From: Colocasia esculenta | Taxonomy: Eukaryota; Streptophyta; Magnoliopsida; Alismatales; Araceae | DNA length: 64,000 bases | Assembly: GCA_014218235.1 (NCBI GenBank) | Contig: CM024766.1 | Span: 68,313,207-68,377,206, forward strand | Direction: 5' to 3' | Shown: positions 11,644 to 22,860 of the stretch, piece after piece | Position numbering within the stretch: position 1 is the stretch's first letter | Layout: each line of letters begins with the position of its first letter | Program-made: the position numbers and the translations under genes | The notes under the pieces: model-generated | Database searches by the model: none | The model's input: only the letters and a program-made list of their open reading frames with translations | What the model was told of the DNA's origin: nothing

Positions 11644-13019
11644 TAGGGCTGCGAACGATCCGAGCTGAGGTGAGTATCACTCTACTCGAGCTCGGCTCGC
11701 ACACTTCATAATAAGTTCAGACCCAAGCTGATACTTGTGAGCTTCTACAACATCTGTTTGAGCTCGGCTCATTAAGAAATTTTCACGTTTGAGCTCGTCT
11801 TGTTAAGCCGCTCGATAAGCAACTAGCACATTTCAACTCGCACTCGATTTTGAGCTCAGAAGAGTGATGGCATGAGAAGCTTTGTGTGTGAAGTCTGAAT
11901 TATGGCTAGGTCATTTTATAAAGGCTAAAGTGCCAGGAATTAAATCTCATATCCGATATGGGATATATATGCGATCTTCGCCGGCCATGGAAGTCAAATG
12001 CAAGGGGTGGGGCGGGGTGGACCACGGGCAGTGTATACAAGAGGTGGGTGGCCTGAGATTGTCGCTACGACTGCCATCTGTCACTACTAGAATTCTCAGG
12101 GGGGGTCCCAACACCGCTGCGGTGCTGCAACTTCAGCAAAATGTCTGCAACTCGGTGGAGTTCGCACAGTCGATGGAGCTAGATGCAAGAGGTGGGGTGG
12201 CCAAAGATCACCGCCGCGAACATCATGGATGCCATCTGACACCACCGGATCTGCCACGGGCGTCCCCACTATCGCCGCGGTGCTGCAACTCGATTCTGCA
12301 ACTTGATGGAGTTCGCACAGTTTGGGGGAGGCACAACAACCTTCGCAGTAGTCGCCGACGACTCAGGCTGGGAGTTGGCAACTGCGACTGTGGGTGTCGA
12401 CGACTCCAACTGTTGGCACGACCCCCCTGTGGTGTGCGCGGCCACTGCGCACGTAATCAGCGCCGGAAGGGATGGTGGCGCAGGGGGAAAACATATTTTT
12501 CCCCAATCGCTATCTTGGGACCCAAAATCCTTTGAGTTTTTACTTTTAAACCCCCAATTTACCTTATATGCATACAAGAATAGTTAATTTACGTATAAAA
12601 TTTATGTTATATTTAATTAAAATTTTAAAATTAGATTTTATGTATATCTTATTTATATGATTTGTGTATATATCTTTGACATTTAGTCTTTTACACTTAA
12701 ATCCTCTTAAATACTTACAGTTCAACAATAATTTTATAAAAATAAAGAAACATATTTATATTATCATATTTATTATATTTGAGTATATTAACGAGTATAA
12801 ATTTGAGTATATTAATGAGTAGTTTATCGAGTATCTTGACGAGCTACTCGCGAACGTAATCGAGTCGAACATACCTCTGCTCAAGCTCGACTCATTTATG
12901 AACCGAGCTTATTTTTTCTGTTCAAGTTGGCTTGTTAGTCTAATAAATGAGCAGAATCAAGCTTTTATCGAGCGAGCTTCGAACTACTCGTCAAGCGTGT
13001 TGACTTGTTTGCATCCCTA
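11644..13019. mobile_element. Non-autonomous hAT-like DNA transposon
   Basis: Imperfect terminal inverted repeats TAGGGCTGCGAACG (left) and TAGGGATGCAAACA (right, read inward). Flanks are GACGTCCT (11636-11643) and GATGTCCT (13020-13027), an 8-bp target duplication typical of hAT elements, differing by one C/T at a CpG. Subterminal regions are packed with GAGCTCG/ACTCGAGC motifs. The middle, about 11970-12540, is GC-rich with a partly duplicated segment (GCGGTGCTGCAACT... at about 12118 and 12278) and may be captured DNA. No transposase is seen; open frames in the middle exist on both strands and have no recognisable domain. Confidence 0.65.
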
Positions 13020-13027
13020 GATGTCCT

Positions 13028-13454
13028 TAAGGCTCCTCTAGCTTGAATTCCTCGAGGTCGACTAGCTACTTGTAACTTAAGACCCATGGGTAGGACATGC
13101 ATGTGTATGTAAGAGCAACCATAAATCACACCGAAGTTTGAGATCCTCATCCTATTAGGAGTCCTATCACTCGGTGAACTCATAATTAATCAATTGGTTA
13201 AAAGGCAAACAAAAATCCTAAAAGAAACCATCATCATGCCAACTTGTGTGCTTGGGTAAGACACTTCTTTCTTGGTTTCTAGCTTGTTTAGGTTGTGTTG
13301 TATCCTTGTTTGTGTTTGGTTAGGCCTCTTTTGTCCTCATGGAGTCCTACCGCTTCTCTTATCCTCTTGCTTCCTCCTCCCGAGGGGGTCCTCTCCCTCT
13401 TAATATTCTACAACCTCTGGCTCGACCCAAGGTCCATCGAGCTGAGGAGGGCCA
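13028..13454. other. Short unassigned interval
   Basis: No gene or repeat structure recognised between the hAT-like element and the next CACTA-like terminus. Confidence 0.4.
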
Positions 13455-13760
13455 CACTACAACAAATTGGGTTTACAACCTACGACAAGGTAATACATAG
13501 GTACAAACAAGAATTGCATACACTAAAAGCATCTGTTGTAAGGTTACACATACAGTTATTTTAGCCGTGTGTATATATGTATATATAGTTACGGTTTTAC
13601 ACAACAATGTGTAAAAATAGTTATTTTTGCCACGGTTTACCCAAAAAATGTAAGAAAAAATTGGAGTACTCATGAAAATTTAAAATATATGTATTGGTCA
13701 ATACATAACATTGCAAAAAAAAAGTAACCGTAGGTTTAGAATTTAGTTGTGGCACCAATA
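13455..13760 (+). mobile_element. Second CACTA-like terminus
   Basis: CACTACAACAAATTGGG at 13455 resembles a CACTA terminal repeat in the same orientation as the one at 8982. It is followed by subterminal-like ACGGTTTAC/GTTACGGTTTTACAC repeats (13540-13660). The right end is not found. Confidence 0.5.
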
Positions 13761-15960
13761 CATTTCATTTTTGGCGGGAAATGAAAAAAAGTTAGATTTA
13801 GGGGTTTCCTTTGTGCGGGGGTACCCCCCGCCATCATCTCCAACCCTCGACGATGGCTCCAAGTCCATCTCATTCCTCGACGATGGCTCCAAGTCCACTG
13901 TCATTCTCAACCCTCAGGTGCCGCCACTAGAAGAGAAAGAGAGGGAAATTTTAGAGAGAGAGAGAGAGGCATCAATGCAAGCCTTTGGTGCTGTCTAAGG
14001 GTTCCTCCGTGGCCACTGCCTCCAGAGCGAGGATGATGCTGATCATCATAGCCATCGCCCTACAATTGCTCCTGAAGTCAGGCTCTGCCTCCCCCGCCTC
14101 CCACCAACCTCGAATCCATAGCTCCAACGGTCCCGTCCCTGTGCCGAAGGAGTACCAAAGCCATCATCTCGGCACCAATGGCTGTGAGTAGCAGGTTCTT
14201 CTACTCCTGGTCCCATGCTTTCTTATGTCGATCTCCCTGCCCTTCCCCTCCGCACCGAGGAGGATGCCTTTCCTAAACTGGGTGTATGTGGGCAGCATTT
14301 TGAGGGTTGCCCATTTGAGGGCCTCCTCCTCATCCTCTAGCGTGAAGCCGATCGTGGGGATTCGTTCCCTAGCGCGTGGACCAGCCGCCGTGTTCCTAGC
14401 TTGTCGTATGTTTTGGCGGCCGATATGTTTGATCTGATGTGTGGTTCCTCAGGAGAACTCGACAGCATCACATGTTCTAGTGGTGTTGGGGGAAGTAGGC
14501 GGGTTGGGAGTGGAGGAGGTGTTGGAGGCGGACTAAAATGCAATATGATTTGTACTTGAATCTCATGGATCGGTCATCAAACAATGTGCTGGGTGTGGGC
14601 CTGGGGAATTATATACAACTTTGGAATGCCTGCATTAGCAAGGTTTTAGTTCATGTTCCTATCTTCAGCTGAGCCGCCCCTCTCTTTTATGTCGTAATTT
14701 GAATGTTCTATTGTTATTAAATTAACTTGCTACATTTTGTTCATTCGTGTGCATTTGGATACATTTCTATGTAATTGTATATCTTGAAATCACAGAGCAC
14801 GTTCAGTCATTTAATTCTTTCCTAAGATTTTATATGAACTTGATGTACTACTAGACTGTTTTTACTTCAAACTCTGAGCTGCTCAGAATTTAAAGTTTAA
14901 CATGACTAAGATGTGTTATCCTCCATTTTTTTATGATTACATGCATTTGCATATAAAGTCTTTTATAATCTTCTTTGCAGTTTCTTTTGATCCTCAACAT
15001 TCTTGAGATTCCTATGAGATGTTTTCTACATGGAAAACAATCATTTGCTCACATCTCTTGTAAATATTGCTTTCCCCTTTCCTTATTTTTTCAATACAAT
15101 AAATTCTGCCTTCTCATGCACCAAATACTCACCCAGCATTGTCCTCTGTTATAATGTTTGGCATTTTATTATCTCTTTTCAATGACACAAATTCCTAGTT
15201 GCTGGTATATTTATTTGTTGATATATTAGTTATCTTTGTTTTCTTGTTTAGACCACATTCATGATTTGTTCTTGTAGACTATCTGCATTCTTTCTCTTTC
15301 TCACTAATACTCTATTGCTTATGAACATTTGTTTTTAAAAATTAAGGGTGTAGATATGCCCAATTGATAGTATTGTAGACACACTAAAAAGACACCGCAT
15401 TGAGCCAATCTCATGCTACACTATAATGCCACAAGTGGCATTTCAAAATACAACTTTTGAGTGATTTCCCTTATTTTAATTTTCTCATCATAGTTAAAAT
15501 TTCTTTTTTTTTTCCGATTGCTCTTTGTGATTTCAAAAACACATCTACAAAGGGTTGCTGCACTTAGAAGTTCATTGTTGGATACCTTGTGGCAGGCATC
15601 AAGAAACTCTATAGCCGAAAATACAGAATTCTAAACCTTCTGGTTAATGCATTTGGGGGCCTGACATCTTGCAACCAGGTAAAATGGTTATCTTGATTCT
15701 TTAGTTATTGTCTGCATGTCCCTACTTGAGGATTCACCCCAATTGCTTATGATAGATATGTGTGTGTTGTTTCTCTAGTAGATTACCATTCTTATTTTTT
15801 TTTGAAAGTCGGTAGTACTATGCTTCTTATTATCTCTAGCTCTGCCTCTAACATGCTTCCTATTGAACATATACAAGAAAACTAAAAGGAATGAGCTCTT
15901 CTTTCTATTTCCTCTATTTCTCTGACAAAAAATCTTTTTGCTTATCTCATAGGATCTCTT
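13761..15960. other. Gene-like fragments without assignment, possibly captured DNA
   Basis: 13846-13898 holds a direct repeat of a 21-base unit (CTCGACGATGGCTCCAAGTCC). 13985-14191 is a small plus-strand frame of 68 codons with a hydrophobic stretch (MMLIIIAIALQLLL) that could be a signal peptide; no family recognised. 15598-15679 reads as a plausible exon (GIKKLYSRKYRILNLLVNA...) between an AG and a GTAAAA donor-like site. The rest, 14550-15590, is AT-rich with no gene seen. Such pieces inside a CACTA-bounded segment could be captured gene fragments; this is inference. Confidence 0.3.
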
Positions 15961-16895
15961 CCTTCCTGTCAGACAAAAAGAGCTTACCTACCACTTCTGG
16001 GTGTCAGCAAGAAATACAGAGGTATGAGCCTTTCGGAAGAAACACTTCCCTGGTCTAAACACTTTCTTCTATGCTTGTAGACCTCGAAGACCACCAAGTG
16101 GCTATCAGTCAAAAGAAGAAGAATAGAAAGATAAGCAACGGCTAGAACTCCAACGGATCCAAGACTCCAACGTTGCATCCTTCAACGGATCCATTCAAAA
16201 CTGCTCATATATAAAGGATGAAGATTGTCAGAAGAAAATAGAGCTTTCTTGAAAATCTTGCCTTCAGAGCTGGAATTTTTTCAAAGCTCCTAGCATTAGA
16301 GCTTTCCTCTCTTCTCTTCACTCTCTTTGAGCATCATTGTAAATCTGGGGGAGACCTTTCAGCTGAGAGGTCTTTGAGTTGGTGTACATCCTATACAACT
16401 CTCCAGTCTGTATTTCTTTTCTAGGAAAGAGTTCGGTCCAGCTAAGGGACTATTCTTAGCATTTCCTTTAAGGAAGAATCTAGTTGGGGTTAGTGTCAGC
16501 AGAACCTTGCTGGGAGTTTAAGTCTAGCAGAACCGCACTGGGGTTTGTTCCAGGAGGTTAGCTTCTTGACCTATAATAGAAGTGAGTATCCTTCCTATTC
16601 GGAAAGGAAGAGGACCAGCGGGGAGCTGGGGGTTTGTATATCCTTAGGGGATTGTGCTCTGGTTAGTGAAATCCCAAGATTTGCTTGGGGACTGGACGTA
16701 GGTCTTCCTTTTAAGAAGTACTGAACCAGGATAAAATTTATTGTGTTCTTTTGTGTGATTTTTTATTTGCTTCTGCACTGCTACTCTCTATCACACTATC
16801 TAACCAAAGTTTTAAGTGGTAATTTCTGTGTTTAGGTTTCTTTTTCTACGATGAATCTATTCACCCCCCCTCCTCTAGATAGCCTACTGCCAACC
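15960..16895 (+). repeat. Sirevirus LTR (plus orientation), partial
   Basis: Contains a TATA box (CATATATAAAGG, about 16205) and an end segment collinear with the minus LTR at 3884-4090: GGACTGGACGTAGG, ATTGTGTTC, CTAACCAAAGTTT, then ATTCACCCCCCCTCCTCT. It interrupts the Athila integrase at 16903. The left boundary is uncertain, and no internal Sirevirus sequence is recognised on either side, so it may be a solo or truncated LTR. Confidence 0.7.
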
Positions 16896-16902
16896 ATTCC
16901 AA

Positions 16903-17695
16903 GTGGACCAACAAAATGATCATAAGGTAGTAATGAAGTTTGTGAAGAAGAACATCTTTTCTAGATTTGGTTGGCCTAGAGCTATGATTAGTGATGGGGG
17001 TTCTCACTTCATGAATTTTCAATTTCGAGCTCTGCTTTGCAAATATGGCATCACTCACAAGCTCGCTACCCCCTACCATCCCCAAACCAGTGGCCAAGTT
17101 GAAGTGTCCAATAGGGAAATGAAGACCATTTTGCATAAGATGGTTAGGCCGGATAGGAAAGACTGGTTCGAGAGACTAGATGATGCAATATGGGCCTACA
17201 GAACTGCATTTAAGACTCCCATTGGCATGCCACCATACCACGTTTTTTTTGGAAATGTTTGCCACTTACCTGTAGAACTTGAACATAGAGCATATTAGGC
17301 TATCAAACAACTCAACTTTGATCGCACTCAAGCTGGGTCCCAAATAGCTCTATAACTCAATGAATTGGAGGAACTAAGAAATGAAGCCTACGAAAATTCT
17401 AAAATTTATAAAGCTAAAACCAAGGCATTCCATGATAAGCATATACATAGGAAAACTTTTTCTGCTAATCAAAAGGTTTGGCTTTCAATTCAAAGATGCG
17501 CTTGTTCCCTGGTAAGCTAAAATCCTGATGGGATGGACTGTTTATGGTTGTTAAGGCTTTTGACCATGGTGCCGTCAAAAATTTGAATCCTAAAAATGGT
17601 CACATTTTCATTGTCAATGGTCAAAGATTGAAACCTTATTTGGAAAGTACTCAGTTGCAAAAAGAATCCATTGTTCTAAGCGATATGGAATAAAT
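16903..17695 (+). pseudogene. Athila-type Ty3/gypsy integrase, truncated
   Basis: C-terminal two thirds of an Athila-lineage integrase on the plus strand. The first catalytic Asp and the zinc finger are missing because a Sirevirus LTR lies directly upstream. The second Asp (MISDGGSHF) and the catalytic Glu (GQVEVSNREMK) are present, followed by AYRTAFKTPIGMPPYHVFFG and CHLPVELEHRAY. A TAG stop then replaces the expected Trp of AYWAIK, after which NELEELRNEAYENSKIYK, AFHDKHIHRK and NGQRLKPYLES-like pieces continue with further frame breaks. The first codon given here is a GTG at the truncation edge, not a true start. The rest of this element is the 3' tail at 17696-18443 and 35685-36094 and the split LTR at 36095-57132. 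Confidence 0.85.
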
Positions 17696-18443
17696 TCTTT
17701 GTGAGCTTTCATGCGTCTGGCTGAAGACAGAAAACTTAGCGCTTCTAGGAGGCAACCCAAGGTTTTTGTTATTTGATGTTTTGTTTTTAGTGTGTTTTTC
17801 AGTGGACAAATCGAGTCCAGGAGATGAAGCTATCGTCGTCTGTAACAATGATGGAGGTCCACCCTACATATTAGGTTGTCTCTTTCCTACTCAACAATAT
17901 TTGTTGCGACATTACTCTACTATTTTTACTGCTTACATATGCCATTGAGGACAATGTCATTCAAGTTGGGGGGAGGAAAAAAAATTCATGATACATATAG
18001 TACAACCTGATAGGAGTTCTTGCATAATGTCCTACATATCATATCATCTTGCAATCTGCATTGAAAGTGGAAAGATGAAAATCCCCGACTGAGTTTTCTT
18101 GATTCATGCTTTCATAGAATAGAAAAGATTGGAAAGAAGGATGATGGAAAATTTATTCAATCTAGCCATTGAAAACTGATTTAAGAAGCTTTTTTAAGTT
18201 CCTTAGCACTTTGAAAAAAAAAAATCACTCAGCACACTAATGACACGAGCGGGACAAGCCTTCTGTTATTTTGGGTATGTTGTCCAAAACTCTGCACTTC
18301 TTGAGGAAGAGATATTTTTTTTGATAAAGTTGTCTGCCAAAGTTATCCATCAAATAAGTGCAAAAGCAGATTTACAAAAAAAACACCATGAAAAATGCCC
18401 CTGATTTTAGTAACCGGGCCTGCTTCTCCTAAGGCAAGAGTTG
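17696..18443 (+). other. Athila 3' internal region, left part
   Basis: Sequence after the integrase contains the Athila-typical stretch AGCGCTTCTAGGAGGCAACCC (about 17737) and a G-rich AAGTTGGGGGGAGG (about 17963). No env-like frame is seen. It is cut at 18443/18449 by the TatA insertion and resumes at 35685. Confidence 0.7.
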
Positions 18444-18448
18444 AGGTT
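18444..18448. repeat. TatA target-site duplication, left copy (AGGTT)
   Basis: AGGTT immediately precedes the LTR end TGTGGACGTC and is repeated at 35680-35684 right after the opposite LTR end GTCTACA. Confidence 0.85.
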
Positions 18449-19693
18449 TGTGGACGTCTCGTTTCCGCGCCGTCCCCGGCCGACCTCGGATCTCCCGGAC
18501 GCTCGCGGACGTCGCCGAACTCTCGTTGGCGATGATGGGGTTGCCGTTGACCTCGTTGACCCTCCGGTTGACTGAGTTGACTGAGGGAAAATAAAGAAAA
18601 CAAACGAATGAAGGGGATTACGTGATCGCCAGGGCCTTACCTGTGCCCAAGGAGTATTAGAATCGCGCCGGTGTGGTCGCCTCGCGCAGCGGATGGAGAC
18701 GAGGGCTTCAACTTCTCCTCCTTCAGCCGACAAAGGAGAAGAGCTCTGCGGTCTCCTGTGTTTGTTCCTGCAACAAAAAGACACTCTATAAGACTAATGA
18801 CAGAGTAGTAATGCAAAAACGTGAGAGACAGCCCAAAGGTGAGTCCCGTACCCGTTGCGGACTTGAGAAGAGGGGTGGCCAAATGCTATGACCACCCTTC
18901 TTCCCTCCGTTTTTGGTTGGGAAACCCCTTTCTAGGTGTGTAGGGAGAGGACCTACGTCCCCTAGAGTAATGGGAGATTGTGTGTGATATGCAAAAGAAC
19001 TAAAGAGTAAAAGGGAAAGAGAGAGGGATGAGTGTAGATCCTTGTTTGCAAGTGTTTCAGCTCCTTGTAGGGCTCCTCCAGCTCCAAAGCAGCCCTCCCG
19101 GACGTCCCAACTCGTGAGAGGAAGAAGAGGAACTTGATGAAGCTGGGTGCAATTTTCTCTCTCCTCCTTCAAAGGGTCAGCATGTGGACGTCCAGCCCCC
19201 CCCTCTGGCTTAGAGGGCTCAAGGGGGAGTTATATAGACAGTGGGCTCGAGCTCAGCTGCCTTGGATGCTCAAGTGGTGAAGACAAACACCCTGTACACA
19301 TGGCAATCCAAGTCTAAAGGCTCCAACCAATGGGGGAGGCCACATGGGATTTTTAACTGGGTCAAGGTAGTGCCAAGGTGGCCCAATGCCCGTTGGGAAC
19401 GGTCCCATGTGTGTGCATGGGCAAAGAAAAGCGCTAGTGGGCTATATCTCGGGGTTTTGTTGGCAAACCAGGTAAACCAGGTTAACGTCCAAGCGATTAT
19501 GCCGCCACCTCATGCAGACGTCCAGGAATGTGGATGTCTCGATGGGTCAACGTCAATGGTGCTTGCCGCCACTATTAGTCGGCGCCATCGATGCTGCCGT
19601 CTACATGGCATCCGAGGCAAGTCAACAAACGTCCAACGAGGCTTAATGGGCCAAAAGTGCCTTGCGGGAGATGGCCCAAATCTCGTGTCTACA
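18449..19693 (-). repeat. TatA 3' LTR (copy A)
   Basis: 1245 bp. On the minus strand it starts TGTAGACACGAG at 19693 and ends CGTCCACA at 18449. A TATA box on the minus strand (TATATAA, plus positions 19230-19236) marks the likely promoter. It contains several ACGTCC-type motifs (19480-19640). Confidence 0.85.
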
Positions 19694-19708
19694 AATGCCC
19701 CTCCGAGA
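19694..19708 (-). promoter_or_regulatory. TatA polypurine tract
   Basis: Minus strand reads CTCGGAGGGGCATT directly before the LTR start TGTAGAC, the expected plus-strand primer site. An identical tract precedes the inverted LTR copy at 33501-33514. Confidence 0.75.
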
Positions 19709-20531
19709 CATCCGGTCTTGGCAAGGGAGCAGAGCGGACTGAAAGGTTGGTTGTCTCGGTAACAAAGGACCGGAGATTAATGGACCATCTCCGAGGATAG
19801 GAATTCTAGAGAACCAACGAAAGAGTCAGGATAGAAACAGATGACGTATCGTCTGAGAGACAAATAGGGGTAAGAAAAGGGTGATCTCCCGTGTAACTAC
19901 AACTGCGACCCAATGGCAGGGTCCCTGGCATGGCCGTGTCAGACTTTGACTATTTCTTCGTGTCTGAGTCAAAGGAGTTGTAATATGATGGTTGAATCAA
20001 GAGGGTCTCATACCAAGCTCCGTTGAGCTCGCTAACCTAAACAGGACGTCGGTCCCGATTTAGGAGTCATGGAGACAAGGAGTTGGTTGATCTCTCAAAG
20101 GATTATCAAAGATTCTAACTGGAATCACATGCTTGGAAGCCTGAAATCCGGAATTAAGCTCGCGACTGGCGAAGGCTCAAGTGAACTCAATAAGGGAGAT
20201 TGATGATTTGTTGAAAGCACGGTGGACAAGTGGAGAAGGGGGGCAGAAAAAAGACCCTGATATCAACTTGGATAGTCATGAAGGTTGGACGGTAGGCTAC
20301 CTGAGCTGGGGAGCCATGAAGCAATCATATGATCGAGAAAATCACATTTTTTTTTTGGTGTTAGTAGAGAATGTTAGCAGAGAAGATGCATGCTGTGTGG
20401 GTTGCCTATCTAAAAATGCAAGTTAGCACCAAGGAAAATTTAAAGGCCATACAATAACTGAGAGATCGCAAACCCATCACGGTTTTTGGTGAAGGGAACT
20501 CAGGGTTCACGGTCGCCAAGTTATTCGCCTC
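19694..20531. repeat. TatA 3' noncoding region; partner of inverted copy 32646-33514
   Basis: Noncoding sequence between the polypurine tract and the DUF7745-like gene. It is the reverse complement, with scattered differences, of 32646-33514. Small open frames here are interrupted differently in the two copies, so no gene is called. Confidence 0.8.
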
Positions 20532-20694
20532 TGGTGGGGTCCTATGTTAGACATACCTGTAATGCTCAAGGTCGCATGAGCATTCCGAATTTTTGAACGC
20601 AGCTTGTGCTTAAGATATCTGCAAAACAACTTGAAGCACAAGATAAAGGATAATGGCCATATAAAGAATAAGACTTTAAAAATTTCCGGACAGT

Positions 20695-20785
20695 AAACGT
20701 CCACATCGATGGCCGCCAGTAACATGTCAACGTCCACTGATGTTTCCGCTAACCTACAACTGACGTCCACAGATTTGGACGTCTA
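20695..20785. repeat. ACGTCCA palindrome cluster upstream of the TatA DUF7745-like gene
   Basis: Contains AACGTCCACATCGATGGCCG, CAACGTCCACTG and the hairpin GACGTCCA-cagatt-TGGACGTC (20762-20783). Related clusters lie at 22442-22694, at 23188-23356 and in the LTR. Confidence 0.8.
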
Positions 20786-20902
20786 CCTGACAGCGGATCC
20801 GGCTGAAAATATAGTGATGGGAGTCCATGAGACTCCCATCTCCTACCTCCGTCTCTCCCTCTCCTGCTGTGAACCAGAGAGCTGAGAGAAAAGCACAGCA
20901 AG

Positions 20903-22269
20903 ATGGCCTCCTCATCGACCGGACAATCCACAGGCGCGAACCCTGGAGTTCTGAGCCGAAGTTCCGGGGCACCTGAGCACGCGACTGGCCAACGTGGAGG
21001 TAAGCAATGTCGTTTCTGCTTTTACCTGGGCTGAAAATGCCCCAAACATTGTTCTTACAACACCCCACCCTCATGCAGGAAATCCCTGCCTTCCCAAGCC
21101 AAGGCCAGGTGCGGGCCTTTTCTTGGCTCGTGAACCTGGTAAATGCCATCACTCTGGACATGAGAAGCTTCATCGGGATGTGGAATCTGAACTTTATGGT
21201 GGTGTTGGCGAAGAACATGAAGGACATGTGGTGGGGATTTGACGCCCTGGGGGCGTTGGTGGAGAGATGGCACCCGCACACACATACTTTCGTGTTCCAG
21301 GGCTTCGAAGCAAGCGTGTTGTTGGAGGAGGTGGAGCTTTTTTTGGGATGGAGGCGGTGCTTGGAATACGATGCAGCGACTCCTATCCTCCTGTGGGAAG
21401 AGATTTTAGCAGACATTGTGCAGGACAAGAAGGAGGTGCTGCAGATGACAAACAAGCACGGGATCTTCCTAGACCGACTGCCCTGGTGGTTGATCCAGCA
21501 TGCGAGGGAGATTGGCGGAGAGAGGGCGACCCAAGGATTGACACTCTGCCTGGCTGGAGTCTTCCTGTTCCCCACGAGCGGCGACTTCATCCTTTACGAG
21601 CATGTGGGGATCCTATCTTTGTTGTGGCACGGACAGTCACTTGCCCCTGCGGTGCTGGCACACCTGTACAGTTCGCTGACCACGATGAGCCTAGGCGGAC
21701 GCACATGCGGGAGCTTGTTCCTGCTTCAGGTATGGATGGAGGCTCACTTGAAGTTTGATACAACCTACTCCCTCGAGAGTCTTCCTTCGGAGCTCGGTGT
21801 ACTGCAGCAGGCGTGGTATGAGCCAGAGAATGAGATCAAGTGCGTGACAGCGCACTTGAAAGGCAGAGATGCTTGGAGAGATCATTTGGCGTTTCTGGTA
21901 ATGGATGACTTTATCGTGAGGCCACTCTTCATGAGGACTATTGAGTTCCGGGTTCGGACCAGGGTAGACAGAGATTTGTGGCTGATTGGAGCAGGTCAGA
22001 TGGTGGTGTACCAACCACATCGGTGCCATTGTCAGCTTGGGATTCCCCGGAGAATTCCAACTTCATCCAGTTGCACTGATATGATAGTCATCGGACGAAA
22101 CGAGAAGTTGATGAAGAAGGCTATGAAGACTTGGAAGAAGTACACAGTGAGCAAGAAGGTGGGACTGGCAGTGCAGGAAACCCCGGAAGACATATGGCAG
22201 TATGAAGATTTTACTGACACCATTTGCCCCATTTCTTGTGATTTCTTCATGGCCCGCAGGGCAAAATGA
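20903..22269 (+). CDS. DUF7745-like protein gene carried antisense in TatA
   Basis: Two-exon gene on the strand opposite to the retrotransposon genes. Exon 2 (21079-22269, 397 codons with stop) starts after TCATGCAG and is fully open. Exon 1 (about 20903-20999) ends GAG before GTAAGC; its end VPGHLSTRLANVE matches VPNHLSNNGDVRE of the TatB copy but carries one stop, and its ATG at 20903 needs a frame change. Conserved blocks: WWGFDALGALVERWHPHTHT, FEASVLLEEVELFLG, TQGLTLCLAGVFLFPTSGDF, SLFLLQVWMEAHL and GQMVVYQPHRC. Wording and order fit DUF7745, a plant domain of unknown function related in style to the plant mobile domain. A later in-frame ATG at 21007 falls in the presumed intron. Function is unknown; the neighbour downstream is the PMD-like gene. 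Confidence 0.7.
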
Positions 22270-22441
22270 TGTACTTTCTTGATTTGAATAAGTGTAACAC
22301 AAATTAGATGAATAAAAGTGGGTTGCATTTGTGTTGAATTGGCTTGAATTGCTTGACTTGTGGAATGTGTGGAATGTGTGTACATGAAATGGCCTCAAAA
22401 GGTTCAAATGAGTGTGTTGTGAGGACTGAGTGCGGGGGAAT

Positions 22442-22694
22442 TGGCGTCCACATCGATGGCCGCCAACCACTGGTCAACGTCCAGGTGCTGGTCGCCAACC
22501 ATTGAGTCAGAGGGGTTGACGTCCACACTGATGGCCGTCGATTTCAAACTAGACGTTCAGACCTAGCCGTTGACCAAACTTCGAGGTCTGACATTGAGGA
22601 GACATTGGCGTCCATAGGATGGCCGTTGATGGTACGTCCGCGGCCACGGCTTGACGCCAGGAAGAGGTAAACGGCCAGACCTTGACGTTAAACC
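22442..22694. repeat. ACGTCCA palindrome cluster between the two TatA antisense genes
   Basis: At least seven diverged copies of a (TT)GACGTCCAC-ATGGCCG unit, e.g. GGCGTCCACATCGATGGCCG, GTCAACGTCCAGG and GACGTCCACACTGATGGCCG. Confidence 0.8.
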
Positions 22695-22760
22695 AGAAAA
22701 CTGCCTTTTTTGAACCGACGCCTTCTCCCGGCGCCACTTCGCCTTCTCCAAGCGCTGGAG

Positions 22761-22783
22761 CCCCCCCCCCCCCCCCCCCCCCC
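22761..22783. repeat. Poly-C run (23 C)
   Basis: Twenty-three C upstream of the PMD-like gene; followed by a CT-rich stretch (22789-22850) that may be its 5' leader. Confidence 0.9.
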
Positions 22784-22860
22784 TTGATCTTCTTTCTCTC
22801 TCTCTACTTCTTCGTTCACTTCTTCTTCCAACTTCTTCCATCACTTCTCAATGGATTCAG

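Noticed and set aside
11882..12535. Plus-strand 217-codon frame in the hAT-like element
   Set aside because: Sits in GC-rich DNA where several frames on both strands are open; composition is odd and no domain is recognisable.
13985..14191. Secreted signalling peptide gene
   Set aside because: There is a hydrophobic N-terminal stretch, but the C-terminal residues match no known plant peptide motif, and neighbouring frames are equally open.
18343..19172. Several small frames in LTR copy A
   Set aside because: They lie across the LTR and its promoter, and the matching frames in copies B and C are not conserved.
20181..20426. Small plus frame in the TatA 3' noncoding region
   Set aside because: The inverted copy at 32646-33514 breaks the frame at different places, so there is no sign of coding constraint.
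20754..21590. Minus-strand 278-codon frame
   Set aside because: Antisense shadow of the DUF7745-like exon, with no domain of its own; the plus frame has conserved blocks shared with TatB.
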